A stretch of DNA of 64,000 nt from Nicoliella spurrieriana (GTDB lineage: Bacteria; Bacillota; Bacilli; Lactobacillales; Lactobacillaceae). Shown here one piece after another: positions 19,161-26,725 of the stretch. The notes beneath the pieces were generated by a model, which searched no databases, was not told the DNA's origin, and was given only the letters and a program-made list of their open reading frames with translations. The DNA lies in assembly GCF_023380205.1 (NCBI RefSeq), contig NZ_CP093361.1:1116001-1180000 (forward strand), in the 5' to 3' direction. Every line of letters starts with the position of its first letter. Positions within the stretch are counted from its first letter, which is position 1. Position numbers and translations under genes: made by a program.

Positions 19161-19679
19161 ATGGCATTAGATTTAAATGACTATATTGCTTCTTATAAAG
19201 ATTTTCCTGAGAAGGGAATTATGTTTCGTGATATTTCACCGCTACTTGAAGATGGTCAAGCCTACAAGCAAGCAACTGATGAAATTGTTAACTATGCACG
19301 GGAACGCAAAGTAGATATGGTCGTCGGCCCTGAGGCACGGGGATTTATCGTTGGTTGTCCAGTAGCATATGACTTGGGAATTGGGTTCGCACCTGCTCGT
19401 AAGAAGGGGAAATTACCTGGCAAGACGGTTAAAGCATCTTATGGCTTAGAATATGGTGAATCATCACTATATCTTCATGAAGGAGCAGTGAAGCCTGGTC
19501 AACGGGTATTGGTCACTGATGATTTATTAGCAACTGGTGGAACCATTAGTGCAACGATTGAATTAGTCGAAGATCTTGGTGGCATCGTCGTTGGAACTGC
19601 GTTCCTAATTGAACTTGCTGATTTACATGGTCGTGATAAGATTAAGGGCTATGATATGCTAAGTTTGATGAAATATTAA
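19161..19679 (+). CDS. apt: Adenine phosphoribosyltransferase
   Basis: A 172-residue Apt, normal length. It salvages adenine to AMP with PRPP. It starts [18 protein letters not shown]-like and has [30 protein letters not shown], and the PRPP motif [23 protein letters not shown] precedes the ATG. It ends the rnz-lapA-recJ-apt cluster; the next unit, the tRNA, has its own promoter. Confidence 0.97.
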   Translation: MALDLNDYIASYKDFPEKGIMFRDISPLLEDGQAYKQATDEIVNYARERKVDMVVGPEARGFIVGCPVAYDLGIGFAPARKKGKLPGKTVKASYGLEYGESSLYLHEGAVKPGQRVLVTDDLLATGGTISATIELVEDLGGIVVGTAFLIELADLHGRDKIKGYDMLSLMKY

Positions 19680-19697
19680 TAATTAGTGGTAATGGTG

Positions 19698-19726
19698 TTT
19701 ACAATTTTTTATAGAATTGATATAAT
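19698..19726 (+). promoter_or_regulatory. Promoter of tRNA-Ser
   Basis: TTTACA (19698-19703), 17 bases, TATAAT (19721-19726), ending 16 bases ahead of the tRNA. Confidence 0.75.
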
Positions 19727-19742
19727 ACCATTATGCGCTTTT

Positions 19743-19830
19743 GGAGAGTTGGCAGAGCGGTAATGCATCGGACTCGAAATCCGACGAACCGATTAATCTC
19801 GGCGGGCAGGTTCGACTCCTGTACTCTCCT
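19743..19830 (+). tRNA. tRNA-Ser (anticodon CGA)
   Basis: The acceptor stem GGAGAGT pairs with ACTCTCC (19823-19829). The anticodon stem TCGGA/TCCGA encloses CTCGAAA, giving anticodon CGA, which reads UCG. A long variable arm (CCGA..TCGG) identifies a serine tRNA. The T arm is GCAGG-TTCGACT-CCTGT. CCA is not encoded. Position 73, the discriminator, is T rather than the G usual for serine tRNAs. The D stem is short (GCA/TGC). Confidence 0.93.
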
Positions 19831-19834
19831 TCTT

Positions 19835-19865
19835 AAAAACATGTCCGTTATGGGCATGTTTTTTT
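19835..19865 (+). terminator. Intrinsic terminator of tRNA-Ser
   Basis: AAAAACATG pairs with CATGTTTTT around an inner CC/GG pair, ending in a run of T. Confidence 0.85.
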
Positions 19866-19957
19866 AGTTTGTTTTAATTATTATTAATTGCTGAATTAAA
19901 GAGATTACATTTGTGATATGGTAGTGATAGTTTAATTTTATAGAATGGGGTTTTAGT

Positions 19958-21127
19958 ATGAATGTTGGAATTGATGCAATTAGTTTTTACACTCCTGAAA
20001 TGTACTTATCAATGGAAGAATTAGCTTTAGCACGGGATGAAGATCCTAATAAGTATTTAATCGGAATTGGGCAGCAACAACAATCAGTAATTCCAAATAC
20101 TCAAGATGTGGTTACGATGGCTGCCAATGCCGCTGATGGGATTATTAATGATGATAACCGTGAACACATTGATTTGGTAATTTTTGGAACTGAAACGGGA
20201 GTTGATAATTCTAAATCAGCAGCAATTTATTTACAAAATTTATTAGGACTTAACCCTAATACACGTGCTTTTGAAACTAAGCAAGCTTGCTATGGTGCGA
20301 CTGCAGGACTACAAATGGCGCGTGACTATGTCCAGCTACATCCTGATAAACAGGCATTAGTAATTGGTGCTGATGTTGCTAGATATGGAATTAATACCCC
20401 TGGTGAAGTGACTCAAGGTGGTGGAGCGGTTGCAATGCTAGTAACTAGTAACCCTAGAATAATTTCATTTGATGGGGTCAGTTCATTTTATTCTAAGGAT
20501 ATTATGGATTTTTGGCGACCATTGTATACCACTGAAGCAATTGTGGATGGTCATTACTCAAACGATGTATACGTTAATTTTTTTAATGAAACCTGGCAGC
20601 AATATAAGAAACAAACCGGCCTTAGCATTAGTGATCTTAAAGCCATGATTTTCCATTTACCATATCCCAAAATGGGCATTAAGGGTCTTCGGTCAGTTTT
20701 GCCTGAGGCAAGTTCGGAGCAGAGCACTACTTTGAAAACAGCATTTAACTTCGGAAGTATGTATAATAAAAGAGTAGGCAATCTTTACTCTGGTTCACTT
20801 TATTTAAGCTTATTATCACTGATTGATAATGATGATGAACTGGTTCCCGGTGACTTAGTGGGGTTATTTAGTTATGGATCCGGAGCTCAGGGTGAATTTT
20901 TTACTGGTAAGTTAGAAGCGGGCTTTTTTAATGCAAAGCGTAGGGATCACATTATTGCGATGCTTGATCAGCGGAAGCAGGTTTCGGTTTCAAAATATGA
21001 AACCATTTTTAGTTCATGGCCACGACTTAAGCCGGGAGACTTATCGTTACCGATTGATGCTGATAACGCGAAGTATGTTTTTGCTGGAGTTAAGAATAAT
21101 CAACGCCAATATTTAATTCGAAAGTAG
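19958..21127 (+). CDS. mvaS: Hydroxymethylglutaryl-CoA synthase (mevalonate pathway)
   Basis: A 389-residue HMG-CoA synthase. It condenses acetyl-CoA and acetoacetyl-CoA as the first committed step to isopentenyl diphosphate. It begins VGIDAISFYTPEMYLSMEELA; the catalytic Cys is in KQACYGATAGLQ; the FHLPYPKMGIKGLR and SYGSGAQGEFFTGK motifs are typical. The mevalonate route supplies UppS, also encoded here, with precursors for the undecaprenyl carrier. It lies after tRNA-Ser and 9 bases before the deoxyribosyltransferase gene. Confidence 0.96.
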   Translation: MNVGIDAISFYTPEMYLSMEELALARDEDPNKYLIGIGQQQQSVIPNTQDVVTMAANAADGIINDDNREHIDLVIFGTETGVDNSKSAAIYLQNLLGLNPNTRAFETKQACYGATAGLQMARDYVQLHPDKQALVIGADVARYGINTPGEVTQGGGAVAMLVTSNPRIISFDGVSSFYSKDIMDFWRPLYTTEAIVDGHYSNDVYVNFFNETWQQYKKQTGLSISDLKAMIFHLPYPKMGIKGLRSVLPEASSEQSTTLKTAFNFGSMYNKRVGNLYSGSLYLSLLSLIDNDDELVPGDLVGLFSYGSGAQGEFFTGKLEAGFFNAKRRDHIIAMLDQRKQVSVSKYETIFSSWPRLKPGDLSLPIDADNAKYVFAGVKNNQRQYLIRK

Positions 21128-21136
21128 GGATATAAA

Positions 21137-21577
21137 ATGAAAAAAGTTTATTTAGCAGGTCCATTTTTTGATGATGATCAAATTGCACGAATTAGTCGTG
21201 CTGAAGAGGCCCTTTTTAATAATCCGACCATTAGTGATTTCTTTAGTCCTAGAAAGGTTAATTTTCCAGAGGAAAAGGAAGGAACCGTTAGTTGGGGTAA
21301 AAAAGTTTATCAAAAAGATATTGACGAATTGGAAGCTAGTGATGTTATCGTTGCAGTTTTAGATTTTAAAGATGGTTTTGTGGATAGTGGAACTGCCTTT
21401 GAAATTGGTTATGCGACTAATATTGGAAAACCAATTGTGATATTACATGAAAATAACGGAATTATTAATCTAATGATTTCAAATAGCATTGTCGCTTATT
21501 TTAAAGATGCTAACGATATATTGCAGTATGATTTTGACAAACTAAAAACGATCCCATACGAGGGACCGCTTATTTAG
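21137..21577 (+). CDS. Nucleoside 2-deoxyribosyltransferase
   Basis: A 146-residue protein of the NDT family, which exchanges bases between 2'-deoxynucleosides in nucleoside salvage and is characteristic of lactobacilli. It shows [14 protein letters not shown] at the start, then [24 protein letters not shown], in which the family's nucleophilic Glu lies in the FEIGYA motif. It is a little shorter than studied Ntd proteins (about 157), so substrate range is uncertain. The stop codon overlaps the stop of the convergent lexA by 4 bases. Confidence 0.85.
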   Translation: MKKVYLAGPFFDDDQIARISRAEEALFNNPTISDFFSPRKVNFPEEKEGTVSWGKKVYQKDIDELEASDVIVAVLDFKDGFVDSGTAFEIGYATNIGKPIVILHENNGIINLMISNSIVAYFKDANDILQYDFDKLKTIPYEGPLI

Positions 21578-22200
21578 TTGATATTTGGTCGATAGAGACT
21601 AATGACCTTACCTAAAATAGTAACGTGATCTAGAATAATGGGGCTCATAGTATCATTTTCTGGTTGAAGGCGATAATGATTAGCTTCTTTATAGAACCGT
21701 TTACACGTAGCCTCATTGTCTTCATTCATTGCAATTACGACCTCGCCATTTAAAGCAGTTGATTGCCTTTTAACGATTACTTGATCGTTATTTAAAATGC
21801 CGATGTTAATCATACTAGTTCCCTTAATTGTAAGCATGAAGAGTGAATCAGAAATTGATTGGTACTCAGGTGGAATTGGGAAGTACTCGATAACGTTTTC
21901 AACTGCTAAAATGGGCTCACCAGCAGCGACCTGACCTAGTAGTGGGATTTCTTGCTTACGAACATTAACATCTAGTTCTTTACATCCAAGGTCTGTAATC
22001 TCCAAGGCCCTAGTTTTCGCGGGATTCTTTTTTAAGAATCCCTTTTTTTGTAACCTAGTAATATGTCCGTACACAGTTGAAGTTGATGATAAGTTAACCC
22101 CGTCACAAATTTCACGAACGGTTGGTGGATACCCCTGTTTCTTAATTGAATTCCAAATAAATCTTAAAATTGCAATTTGTCTTGATTCAACTTTTGCGAT
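21574..22200 (-). CDS. lexA: LexA SOS repressor with a non-canonical (ATC or ATA) start
   Basis: A 208-residue LexA when read from ATC at 22200. The helix-turn-helix [20 protein letters not shown] is in frame, then the Ala93-Gly94 self-cleavage site in VAAGEPI, catalytic Ser129 (GTSMINIGI) and Lys167 (EATCKRF). No ATG, GTG or TTG in this frame lies between the upstream stop (22209-22207) and a GTG at codon 43, which would delete most of the DNA-binding domain. The ribosome binding site GGGGGTGA lies 9 bases before ATC or 6 before [16 protein letters not shown] after ATC matches where family members begin. A sequencing error or frameshift is the alternative. Confidence 0.85.
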   Translation of the reverse strand: MAKVESRQIAILRFIWNSIKKQGYPPTVREICDGVNLSSTSTVYGHITRLQKKGFLKKNPAKTRALEITDLGCKELDVNVRKQEIPLLGQVAAGEPILAVENVIEYFPIPPEYQSISDSLFMLTIKGTSMINIGILNNDQVIVKRQSTALNGEVVIAMNEDNEATCKRFYKEANHYRLQPENDTMSPIILDHVTILGKVISLYRPNIN

Positions 22201-22216
22201 TATAGTTCACCCCCAT
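22187..22216 (-). other. Nine-codon reading frame overlapping the lexA start
   Basis: On the minus strand ATG at 22216 opens MGVNYNRKS and ends at TGA 22189-22187, inside the start of lexA but in another frame. It could be the N-terminus of lexA displaced by one base in the AAAA run at 22195-22192, a leader peptide, or chance. It has only a weak ribosome binding site. Confidence 0.3.
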
Positions 22217-22236
22217 TACCCTTTATTTACAAAGAT

Positions 22237-22265
22237 ATCTTAGCATAAAAAATATGGAGTGTAAA
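22237..22265 (-). promoter_or_regulatory. Promoter of lexA
   Basis: On the minus strand, TTTACA (22265-22260), 17 bases, TAAGAT (22242-22237). The -35 element overlaps the SOS box at 22264-22276, so LexA binding would block it. Confidence 0.7.
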
Positions 22266-22276
22266 ACAGATGTTCG
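22263..22276. promoter_or_regulatory. LexA (SOS) box between lexA and the DUF896 gene
   Basis: Minus strand CGAACATCTGTTTT compared with the Bacillus-type consensus CGAACRNRYGTTYC agrees at 12 of 14 positions. It lies between divergent lexA and the DUF896 gene and touches the -35 of lexA, consistent with autoregulation and with control of both genes. Confidence 0.7.
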
Positions 22277-22347
22277 GGTGCTTTTATTTGAATATAATGT
22301 TAAAAACAGTTAATCTTATTAGTAAAGAATTATTTAGGAGGTAAACC

Positions 22348-22599
22348 ATGGCTGAAGATAAAGAATTAATGAAAATTATTCCGAGAATTAATGAATTAGC
22401 CCATAAGGCTAAAAAAGAAGGACTAAGCGAATTAGAAAAATTAGAACAAGGAAAGCTTAGAAAACAATATTTAAAGCGATTTAGAGCAAATTTTAAATCT
22501 CAAGTTGAAATGATGAAGGTTTACAATGACAAGGGGGAGGAAGTTACCCCTAGAAAAGTTCGTGATATTCAACGTGGGAAGGGTCTTCGTGATGATTAG
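22348..22599 (+). CDS. DUF896 (YnzC-like) protein, probably SOS-regulated
   Basis: An 83-residue charged helical protein, LMKIIPRINELAHKAKKEGL then SELEKLEQGKLRKQYLKRFR, which is the DUF896 signature. In Bacillus subtilis ynzC lies in the SOS-induced yneA-yneB-ynzC unit divergent from lexA. Here the same family sits alone divergent from lexA across an SOS box, so damage induction is likely. Neither a YneA division inhibitor nor a YneB resolvase is present between them. TAGGAGG precedes the ATG. The biochemical function is unknown. Confidence 0.85.
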   Translation: MAEDKELMKIIPRINELAHKAKKEGLSELEKLEQGKLRKQYLKRFRANFKSQVEMMKVYNDKGEEVTPRKVRDIQRGKGLRDD

Positions 22600-22674
22600 T
22601 GATTAACCACTTTAAAAATCATTATTAATTGTGTAAAATTAATATGATGACTTTTAAAATGGGAGGTGTAATTA

Positions 22675-22890
22675 ATGGGAACTGGACTTTGGATTTTAAT
22701 TGTGATCGTCGCCTTATTGGCCGGTGCTGCAATTGGTTTCTTTGCTGCTCGTAAGTACATGGAATCTTACTTAAAGAGTAATCCACCAATTAGTGAAGAT
22801 CAATTAAGTGCCATGATGCAACAAATGGGCCAAAAACCTTCACAAAAGAAATTAAGACAAATGATGAATTCGATGAAAAATCGAAGTTAA
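22675..22890 (+). CDS. YneF-family (UPF0154) small membrane protein
   Basis: A 71-residue protein with one N-terminal membrane segment ([23 protein letters not shown]) and a soluble tail with [21 protein letters not shown]. This matches the YneF/UPF0154 family, found near lexA in many Firmicutes. Function is unknown. GGGAGGTG precedes the ATG. It converges on the plsC-like gene across a shared terminator. Confidence 0.85.
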   Translation: MGTGLWILIVIVALLAGAAIGFFAARKYMESYLKSNPPISEDQLSAMMQQMGQKPSQKKLRQMMNSMKNRS

Positions 22891-22891
22891 C

Positions 22892-22930
22892 AAATAAGCA
22901 ATAACGCCAAATTGGCATTATTGCTTATTT
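22892..22930. terminator. Bidirectional terminator between yneF-like and plsC-like genes
   Basis: AAATAAGCAATAACGCCAA is mirrored by TTGGCATTATTGCTTATTT (one C/A mismatch), with T runs on both sides. A nearly unbroken 39-base inverted repeat that ends at the plsC-like stop codon. Confidence 0.85.
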
Positions 22931-23551
22931 TTATTTTTTAGAAACATCTACGTATTTAAAATTAGGATCAATCTCATGGTCTAATTGATCAAAACTAGCT
23001 TGCATTTGTGCCTCTAACTTTGCTTGCTCCTCATCATTAATTTTTGATTTGCGATCAAATTGAATTGGGTCACCAAACGCCACCGAAACTGGTTTCCTAG
23101 TAAACAGTTGTTTAAATGAAAGGGGCCCCTGATATACCACTGGAACTAATGGTACTCCCGCTAACTTAGAAATTAGTGCGGCACCAGCTTTTAATTCATC
23201 TGAATGACGACTACCAGATGGGAAAATAATAATTGATAAATCAGTTGTACGTAATAATTTTACTGGTTTTTTAATTACTGATGGGCCCGGCTTTTGCCTA
23301 TCAACTGGGATTGCGTTTACTTTGTTTAAAATATATCTTAAAATAAAATTATTAAATAATTCCTTTTTTGCTAAAAAGGTAAACTTCTTAGGGCTGGCAG
23401 CAAGGGCAAAAAATAGCATATCAAACCAAGCCCGGTGGGGACCAACTAGAATGTAGTTACCATCGGGCAGCTTGTTTTTATTCTTAACATTAACCCGCCC
23501 GTTGATTAATTGTGTGATTACTTTAAATATGAATCTTAAAAATGAATACAT
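22931..23551 (-). CDS. 1-acyl-sn-glycerol-3-phosphate acyltransferase-like protein
   Basis: A 206-residue PlsC-family acyltransferase, which would add the second acyl chain to make phosphatidic acid at the membrane. Catalytic HX4D is GPHRAWFDM, followed by a conserved substrate block IIFPSGSRHSDELKAG (family FPEGTRS type). It has an N-terminal hydrophobic stretch. AGGAGG precedes the ATG. It stands as a single gene, in reverse to its neighbours. Phosphatidic acid made here would feed CdsA (30.4 kb). Confidence 0.85.
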   Translation of the reverse strand: MYSFLRFIFKVITQLINGRVNVKNKNKLPDGNYILVGPHRAWFDMLFFALAASPKKFTFLAKKELFNNFILRYILNKVNAIPVDRQKPGPSVIKKPVKLLRTTDLSIIIFPSGSRHSDELKAGAALISKLAGVPLVPVVYQGPLSFKQLFTRKPVSVAFGDPIQFDRKSKINDEEQAKLEAQMQASFDQLDHEIDPNFKYVDVSKK

Positions 23552-23641
23552 TAAGTGTTATCCTCCTAGACAGTTATCAATTCAATATTATTCTATATTT
23601 AGATTTAATTGCAAGTAGTTTTTGGAACTGGAGTTGAAAAA

Positions 23642-24394
23642 ATGAAAGTTGAACTTAATGAATCAGAAAGAATTGACCAACTTTATAGTCAAAAAATAAA
23701 GGTAATTCAAAATCCCAATGTGTTTTCGTTTTCATTAGATGCAATTCTTTTGGCCAACTTTGCAGCTATTCCTAAGTCAGTAAATACTCGTGTGGTTGAT
23801 TTATGCGCTGGAAATGGTGCGGTTGGTTTATTTGCAGCGCACAAAACTAATGGACAGTTTAGTGAAGTTGAAATCCAACCTAAGTTGGCTGATATGGCCC
23901 AAAGAAGCGTCGATTTAAATGACTTAAGTGATCGGTTTACCGTTTATAATACAGACATTAAAGATGTTTATAATTATATTAATCATGATTCAACGGATGT
24001 GGTGATTTGTAATCCACCGTACTTTGCAAATTCAGAAAATAGTCATAAAAACTCAAATCAGTATTTAGCAATTGCCAGGCATGAAATAAAAACTAATTTG
24101 AATATGGTATTGTCAATTACTAGTGGACTGCTTAAAACCAATGGTCGTTGTTATTTTGTTTATCGTCCGGATCGACTTTTGGAATTACTAGATAAAATGA
24201 GCTTAAATCGTTTGGTACCAAAGGAAATTCAATTCATTTATCCACGGATTGATCGTGACGCAAATATGATTTTGGTTTCAGGAATTAAGGATGGTCGACC
24301 TGGGGGACTTAAAGTTAAGGCTCCAATTACGGTTTATCAAGGTCATGGGAATCAATATACTGAGCAAATTAGTCGGGTGTTATATGGAAAATAA
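23642..24394 (+). CDS. tRNA1(Val)-adenine-N6 methyltransferase-like protein (TrmN6 family)
   Basis: A 250-residue methyltransferase. SAM motif VVDLCAGNGAVGLF is followed by the adenine-N6 signature VVICNPPYF. N6-adenine methylation of tRNA is the best-known role of this family; the exact target is inferred. I choose ATG 23642 (MKVELNESERIDQL), since GGAG lies 8 bases before it; earlier in-frame starts have no ribosome binding site. The 3' end overlaps the GIY-YIG gene by 11 bases, which implies translational coupling, an arrangement shared with many Firmicutes. Confidence 0.85.
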   Translation: MKVELNESERIDQLYSQKIKVIQNPNVFSFSLDAILLANFAAIPKSVNTRVVDLCAGNGAVGLFAAHKTNGQFSEVEIQPKLADMAQRSVDLNDLSDRFTVYNTDIKDVYNYINHDSTDVVICNPPYFANSENSHKNSNQYLAIARHEIKTNLNMVLSITSGLLKTNGRCYFVYRPDRLLELLDKMSLNRLVPKEIQFIYPRIDRDANMILVSGIKDGRPGGLKVKAPITVYQGHGNQYTEQISRVLYGK

Positions 24395-24659
24395 TGCAGA
24401 GAAGTTCTATATGTACGTATTAAGATGTGGGGATGGCTCGTTTTACGGTGGCTATACAAATAACTTAGCCCATCGAATTGCTCAGCATCAAAATGGGACT
24501 GGAGCTAAGTATACCCGTTCGCATGAACCAGTGGAATTAATTTATTATGAGTCATTTTTAACAAAGAAAGCAGCACTGCAGGCTGAATATGCCTTTAAAC
24601 ACCAAAGTCGCGCTGCTAAGGAGCAATACTTAAAAAAACACAACGTTAAATTGAATTGA
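24384..24659 (+). CDS. GIY-YIG (URI/YazA-type) nuclease-domain protein
   Basis: A 91-residue protein that is one GIY-YIG domain: FYMYVLRCGDGSFYGGYTNNLAHRI, then HQNGTGAKYTRSHEPVELIYYES, with the conserved tyrosines, the Arg and the Glu. Family members are small stand-alone nucleases of uncertain cellular role. ATG 24384 lies inside the previous gene's end. A longer version would extend back in another frame of that gene and has no ribosome binding site. Confidence 0.85.
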   Translation: MENNAEKFYMYVLRCGDGSFYGGYTNNLAHRIAQHQNGTGAKYTRSHEPVELIYYESFLTKKAALQAEYAFKHQSRAAKEQYLKKHNVKLN

Positions 24660-24679
24660 TAGTTTGCTGATTAATTGAA

Positions 24680-24688
24680 TGTTATAAT
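24680..24688 (+). promoter_or_regulatory. Extended -10 promoter of the D-LDH gene
   Basis: TGTTATAAT, a consensus extended -10. No -35 at the usual spacing is seen. Confidence 0.5.
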
Positions 24689-24725
24689 GATTAGGTTAAT
24701 ATAATTTAGGAGGGTCCGCTTAATT

Positions 24726-25724
24726 ATGAAAATTATTGTTTATGGTGTTCGTGATGATGAAAAACCATTTTTAAAGGAATGGGAAGCTCAAAATGAATCC
24801 GTTGATGTCCAAATTGAAAGTGTGCTTTTGGATGCAGATTCAGTAAAGCTAGCGAATGGTTTTGATGGGGTCGTTGCGTTCCAACAAAAGCCCTATACTG
24901 CAGAGATATTAGATCAATTAGGGACTTTTGGGACTAAGGTATTATCATTACGAAACGTTGGGGTCGATAATGTCGACTTTACTGCTGCTAATCGTAATCA
25001 TATTAAAGTGACTAACGTTCCTGCATACTCACCACAAGCAATTGCGGAATTTACGGTTACTCAGTTAATGCAACTATTGCGTAATACTAAGGTGTTCAAC
25101 CATAAAATTGTCAACGGTGATTTAAGATGGGCACCAAATATTGCAACTGAATTAAATCAATTGACGGTTGGGGTGTTTGCTACTGGCCGAATCGGTCGTG
25201 CTGCAATTCAAATTTATCGTGGATTTGGGGCTAAAGTAATTGCATACGATATCTTTAAAAATCCTGAATTGGATAAAGAGGGCATTTATGTTGATACCCC
25301 TGAGGAACTTTATCGTCAATCAGATGTTATTTCCCTTCATGCCCCAGCCGTAAAGGAAAATGAACACATGTTAAATGACAATACATTTGCTCAAATGAAG
25401 GACGGTGTGATCATTTTAAACCCAGCTCGGGGCACCTTAGTGGATACCGATGCGTTAATTCGTGCATTGGACAGTGGTAAAGTCGGTGGAGCTGCACTTG
25501 ACGTTTATGAAGATGAAGTTGGCGTTTTCAATACTGACTTTGGCAGTTTTGATAAGATTCCAGATGCTCGAATCAAAAATCTTTTGGAACGCGATAACGT
25601 ATTAGTTACTCCACATATCGCCTTTTATACTAAAACGGCTGTTAAAAGCATGGTAAATACTTCAATGGACGCCAGTCGAGATGTCATTAGTACCGGAGAA
25701 TCAGATAAAATCGTTAAAAATTAA
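24726..25724 (+). CDS. D-lactate dehydrogenase (D-2-hydroxyacid dehydrogenase)
   Basis: A 332-residue NAD-dependent D-2-hydroxyacid dehydrogenase. NAD motif VGVFATGRIGRAAIQIYRGFGAKVIAYD (GxGxxG read as A-T-G-R-I-G), LNPARGTLVD, and the catalytic His in VTPHIAFYT. Length and the start KIIVYGVRDDEKPF match lactobacillar D-LDH, which reduces pyruvate to D-lactate and regenerates NAD. Other 2-hydroxyacids are possible. The first glycine of the nucleotide-binding motif appears as Ala-Thr-Gly, which some D-LDH share. AGGAGGG precedes the ATG. Confidence 0.9.
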   Translation: MKIIVYGVRDDEKPFLKEWEAQNESVDVQIESVLLDADSVKLANGFDGVVAFQQKPYTAEILDQLGTFGTKVLSLRNVGVDNVDFTAANRNHIKVTNVPAYSPQAIAEFTVTQLMQLLRNTKVFNHKIVNGDLRWAPNIATELNQLTVGVFATGRIGRAAIQIYRGFGAKVIAYDIFKNPELDKEGIYVDTPEELYRQSDVISLHAPAVKENEHMLNDNTFAQMKDGVIILNPARGTLVDTDALIRALDSGKVGGAALDVYEDEVGVFNTDFGSFDKIPDARIKNLLERDNVLVTPHIAFYTKTAVKSMVNTSMDASRDVISTGESDKIVKN

Positions 25725-25733
25725 AATTATTGA

Positions 25734-25762
25734 TTGCATTGGATAGTTATATTTTGTATAAT
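25734..25762 (+). promoter_or_regulatory. Promoter of rpsB
   Basis: TTGCAT (25734-25739), 17 bases, TATAAT (25757-25762). It gives a leader of about 108 bases. Confidence 0.75.
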
Positions 25763-25777
25763 TATATAGTTAATATT

Positions 25778-25829
25778 TCACACCTATTGTGATAATCTTG
25801 CCGGTGCTCATTTTATGAGTTGTAAGGTT
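25778..25829 (+). promoter_or_regulatory. Structured rpsB leader
   Basis: Hairpin TCACA (25778-25782)/TGTGA (25788-25792) is followed by AATCTT (25794-25799)/AAGGTT (25824-25829) enclosing CTCAT (25807-25811)/ATGAG (25815-25819). Ribosomal protein leaders of this kind often bind their own product; that S2 binds this one is an inference. Confidence 0.4.
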
Positions 25830-25876
25830 AAATGATCAATGGGAAGGAAAAACTTATTTATTATGGAGGAAATATC

Positions 25877-26638
25877 ATGGCTGTTATTTCAATGAAACAA
25901 TTATTAGAAGCTGGTGTTCATTTTGGACACCAAACTCGTCGCTGGAACCCAAAGATGAAGGAATACATCTTTACTGAAAGAAATGGAATCTACATTATCG
26001 ACTTACAAAAGACGGTTAAGTTAGTAGATGCTGCTTACAATTTCATGAAGGATGAAGCATCAAAGGGTGCAACGGTTCTGTTTGTAGGAACTAAGAAGCA
26101 AGCTCAAAATTCAATCGAAGAAGAAGCTACTCGTGCTGGTCAATTCTACGTTAACCACCGTTGGTTAGGTGGAACTTTAACTAACTGGGACACTATTCAA
26201 AAGCGGATTGCATACCTTAAGAAGCTAAAGAAGATGTCTACTGATGGAACCTTTGATTTACTTCCAAAGAAGGAAGTTTCACTTCTTAACAAGAAGATGG
26301 CTAAATTAGAATACTTCTTGGGCGGAATTGAAGATATGCCTAAGATTCCTGATGTTTTATTTGTTGTTGATCCTCGTAAGGAAGCAATTGCTGTTCACGA
26401 AGCTCACATCTTAAACATTCCAATCGTTGCAATGGTTGATACTAACTCTGATCCAGATGCTGTTGACGTTGTAATTCCATCTAACGATGACGCTATTCGT
26501 GCTGTTCGTTTAATCACCTCTAAGATGGCTGATGCAGTTATCGAAGGTAACCAAGGTGAAGAAGGCGTTAGCGAAAACGATTTTGAAAAGGCTCCAGAAG
26601 CTGATGCTGCTGAAGACGCAAAAGAAGATAATGAATAA
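25877..26638 (+). CDS. rpsB: Small ribosomal subunit protein uS2
   Basis: A 253-residue S2. [32 protein letters not shown] is the family start (written here as motifs [16 protein letters not shown]). [11 protein letters not shown] and [14 protein letters not shown] follow. The start at ATG 25877 is set by GGAGG at 25864-25868. The C-terminus is an acidic tail. rpsB and tsf are paired in most bacteria, with the attenuator hairpin between them adjusting their ratio. Confidence 0.97.
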   Translation: MAVISMKQLLEAGVHFGHQTRRWNPKMKEYIFTERNGIYIIDLQKTVKLVDAAYNFMKDEASKGATVLFVGTKKQAQNSIEEEATRAGQFYVNHRWLGGTLTNWDTIQKRIAYLKKLKKMSTDGTFDLLPKKEVSLLNKKMAKLEYFLGGIEDMPKIPDVLFVVDPRKEAIAVHEAHILNIPIVAMVDTNSDPDAVDVVIPSNDDAIRAVRLITSKMADAVIEGNQGEEGVSENDFEKAPEADAAEDAKEDNE

Positions 26639-26652
26639 TTAAAAGCACTTGG

Positions 26653-26699
26653 GCTGACTCAATTTTGGACCGCTAAGGCCTAGGTTTGAGTCAGCTTTT
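26653..26699 (+). terminator. Terminator or attenuator between rpsB and tsf
   Basis: GCTGACTCAA (26653-26662) pairs perfectly with TTGAGTCAGC (26686-26695) around a 23-base loop with its own GGCC; TTTTATTA follows. The long loop suggests partial termination, so tsf gets part of the rpsB transcripts. Confidence 0.7.
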
Positions 26700-26725
26700 A
26701 TTATGAATTAAAAGGAGAAATAAAT

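Noticed and set aside
21574-22074. A shorter lexA starting at GTG 22074 (166 residues)
   Set aside because: It would lose most of the helix-turn-helix, there is no ribosome binding site ahead, and the homology continues in frame upstream to 22200.
26663-26685. TTTGGACCGC-like sequence as a T-box
   Set aside because: No specifier stem or complete T-box bulge is present, and it is the loop of the rpsB-tsf hairpin.
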